A stretch of DNA of 7,216 nucleotides, from the NCBI GenBank assembly GCA_016219235.1, contig JACRBO010000575.1, positions 1 to 7,216 on the forward strand, given 5' to 3'. The notes under the pieces were generated by a model that saw nothing but the letters and a program-made list of their open reading frames with translations, was not told where the DNA came from and did not search any database. Below, piece after piece: positions 5,918 to 7,216 of the stretch. The stretch's first letter is position 1, and every line of letters begins with the position of its first letter. Made by a program: the position numbers and the translations under genes. This stretch comes from Chloroflexota bacterium (GTDB lineage Bacteria > Chloroflexota > Anaerolineae > Fen-1058).

Positions 5918-6933
5918 GGCGAGTGCGCTTCGATCCAGCCTCCAACTTCCAACTTCTAATCTCAAACTCGACGAACCGTTGAGCCGCTACACCACATCGC
6001 GGTTGGGCGGCCCGGCTGAGGCGCTGATTGAGGCGACGAGTGCGGCTGAGTTAAAGGACGTTGTTATTGCCGCGCGGAAAGTAGAAGTGCCCACGTTGAT
6101 TTTGGGCGGCGGCGCGAATGTCCTGGTCAGCGACGCGGGTGTGCGCGGGCTGACGATCATTAACAAAGCAAAACGCATCGAGTTTCGCGCCGATAACGTG
6201 GTGTGGTGCGAAGCAGGCACGGTACTGCCGACGTTGGCGCGCGAATGCATCGCTCACGGGTTGAGTGGATTGGAATGGGCGGTGGGTGTGCCGGGCACAG
6301 TCGGCGGCGCGGTCGTCGGTAATGCGGGCGCTCACGGTCGCGATACGGCAGCGGATTTGGTTTCGGCCACGATCTTGAACGCGGCGAACGAAGTGGTGGA
6401 GTGGTCGAACGCGGACTTGCAATTTGAGTATCGCAGCAGCCGGATTAAGCGAGAGGCGGGAAGCAAGAGGCAGGATGCGGGAAGCAAGAGGCAGGATGCG
6501 GGAAGCAGGAGGCAAGATGCAGGAAGCAAGAAGCAGGATGCAGCGAACACGGAACACGCACCACGCCTGCGAAGCGCGCAACACGTCGTGCTGGCCGCCA
6601 CTTTCCGCTTAACATCGGGCGATCCGGTTGAACTCGAAAAGAAGGCGGCTGAATACAACGACTATCGCCGCCGCACGCAGCCGCCGGGCGCGAGTCTGGG
6701 ATCGATGTTTAAGAATCCGCCAGGGAATGCGGCGGGGCGGCTGATCGATGAATGTGGCTTGAAGGGCACACGCATCGGCGGTGTGGAAATCTCGACGGTG
6801 CACGCCAATTTCTTTGTGAATCACGGCAGTGCCACCGCCACCGATGTGAAAGCGCTGATCGATCTGGCACGAGCCAAAGTCCGTGAAAGATTCGGCATCG
6901 AATTGGAATTAGAGATTGAGCTGGTGGGGGAAT

Positions 6934-6938
<5 letters not shown>
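5886..6938 (+). CDS. murB: UDP-N-acetylenolpyruvoylglucosamine reductase (MurB) with repeat-encoded insertions
   Basis: MurB is a cytoplasmic FAD enzyme that reduces UDP-GlcNAc-enolpyruvate to UDP-MurNAc with NADPH. Motifs, numbered from the earliest in-frame ATG at 5838: RYTTSRLGGPAEALIE (50-65), LGGGANVLVSD (89-99), GLEWAVGVPGTVGGAVVGNAGAHG (144-167) for FAD and substrate, FEYRSSR (196-202), and GSMFKNPPGNAAGRLIDECGLKG (288-310) with the serine that acts as proton donor in characterised MurBs. HANFFVNHGSATATDV (322-337) follows. It lacks the extra domain of E. coli type I MurB. The start is uncertain: ATG 5886 has GGGGA 6 nt upstream, ATG 5838 overlaps the previous stop, and TTG 5901 is possible. 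All lie in or beside repeat, and the conserved core starts only near residue 42. Residues about 205-244 are a repeat-coded insertion between FEYRSSR and VVLAATFRL, a join that is normally only about ten residues. Confidence 0.95.
5941..5968 (+). repeat. TCCAACT heptamer array in the murB leader
   Basis: Two perfect TCCAACT units (5941-5947, 5948-5954) are followed by TCTAATC and TCAAACT (5955-5968). The tract is translated as LQLPTSNLKL, directly ahead of the conserved D-E-P-L-x-R-Y-T of MurB, so the array may supply the residues leading into the first conserved strand. The last two units are diverged, and their origin from the repeat is less certain. Confidence 0.7.
6451..6541 (+). repeat. 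Purine-rich 7-nt array with 21-nt super-period inside murB
   Basis: Thirteen heptamers tile 91 nt without a gap, each ending in GC. The order cycles GGGAAGC / AAGAGGC / AGGATGC, giving a 21-nt super-repeat of about four copies with scattered A/G changes. Because 21 is divisible by 3, the protein carries a 7-residue repeat: KRQDAGS, KRQDAGS, RRQDAGS, KKQDAAN. The non-template strand is almost free of pyrimidines except the C and T in the GC and ATGC ends. The array is open in all three forward frames. Confidence 0.96.
6546..6566 (+). repeat. Short AACACGG-type heptamer run inside murB
   Basis: AACACGG, AACACGC and ACCACGC follow one another 4 nt after the purine-rich array and are translated within NTEHAPRL. 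A single AACACGT recurs at 6580-6586. With only three units this could be chance, but the 7-nt spacing matches the other arrays in the window. Confidence 0.5.

Positions 6939-7216
<278 letters not shown>

Noticed and set aside
6451..6566. Frameshifted or broken murB
   Set aside because: The frame is continuous and the motifs after the array (GSMFKNP, HANFFVN) are intact, so this is an insertion and not a pseudogene.

Overview
The window is a stretch of a bacterial division and cell wall (dcw) cluster, with every gene on the + strand: the 3' part of murD, then ftsW, murG, two small membrane proteins, murC, a small unknown protein, murB and the 5' end of ddl. Base composition is G+C-rich (about 60% by eye). 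The gene order and several family-specific motifs suit Chloroflexota, probably Anaerolineae or a relative. These motifs are MurD with an S-I-A-S-x-P-E-R loop and GGRDKHLPW, MurG with YLPDVEPG in place of the usual Q-N loop, and FtsW with FGAQ...FNGSVQPGE. The taxonomic call rests on remembered family patterns, not on a search.

Layout: 2-592 is the C-terminal part of MurD. 593-734 is a non-coding gap made entirely of 7/8-nt repeats. ftsW (735-1961) overlaps murG (1897-3048) by 65 nt. Two probable CvpA-like membrane proteins (3045-3665 and 3672-4259) are linked to murG and murC by ATGA stop/start overlaps. murC is 4256-5629, a 62-residue protein of unknown function is 5660-5848, and murB is about 5886-6938. 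A second repeat-filled gap covers 6939-7088, and ddl starts at 7089 and runs off the window. MurD and MurC add D-Glu and L-Ala to the UDP-muramic acid precursors. MurB makes UDP-MurNAc, MurG makes lipid II, FtsW polymerises septal glycan, and Ddl makes D-Ala-D-Ala. The block is therefore a near-complete precursor-to-polymer section of peptidoglycan synthesis.

The unusual content is a set of heptanucleotide tandem arrays with at least five unrelated consensus units: GGTAAYT with its reverse RATTACC, GGGATYA, TRAYGAG, the purine-rich trio GGGAAGC/AAGAGGC/AGGATGC, and TCCAACT. A short AACACGG run may be a sixth. They occupy both large intergenic gaps and both flanks of the small gene. They also sit in frame inside murG (1968-1996), in the N-terminal leader of murB (5875-5968) and in the middle of murB (6451-6566). 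Several gene stop codons lie in or beside the first unit of an array, and the start codons of ftsW and ddl directly follow arrays with no Shine-Dalgarno. Arrays inside genes use heptamers that are stop-free in all three frames, while the stop-bearing types are found between genes. No tRNA, rRNA, insertion sequence, CRISPR or clear promoter was seen.
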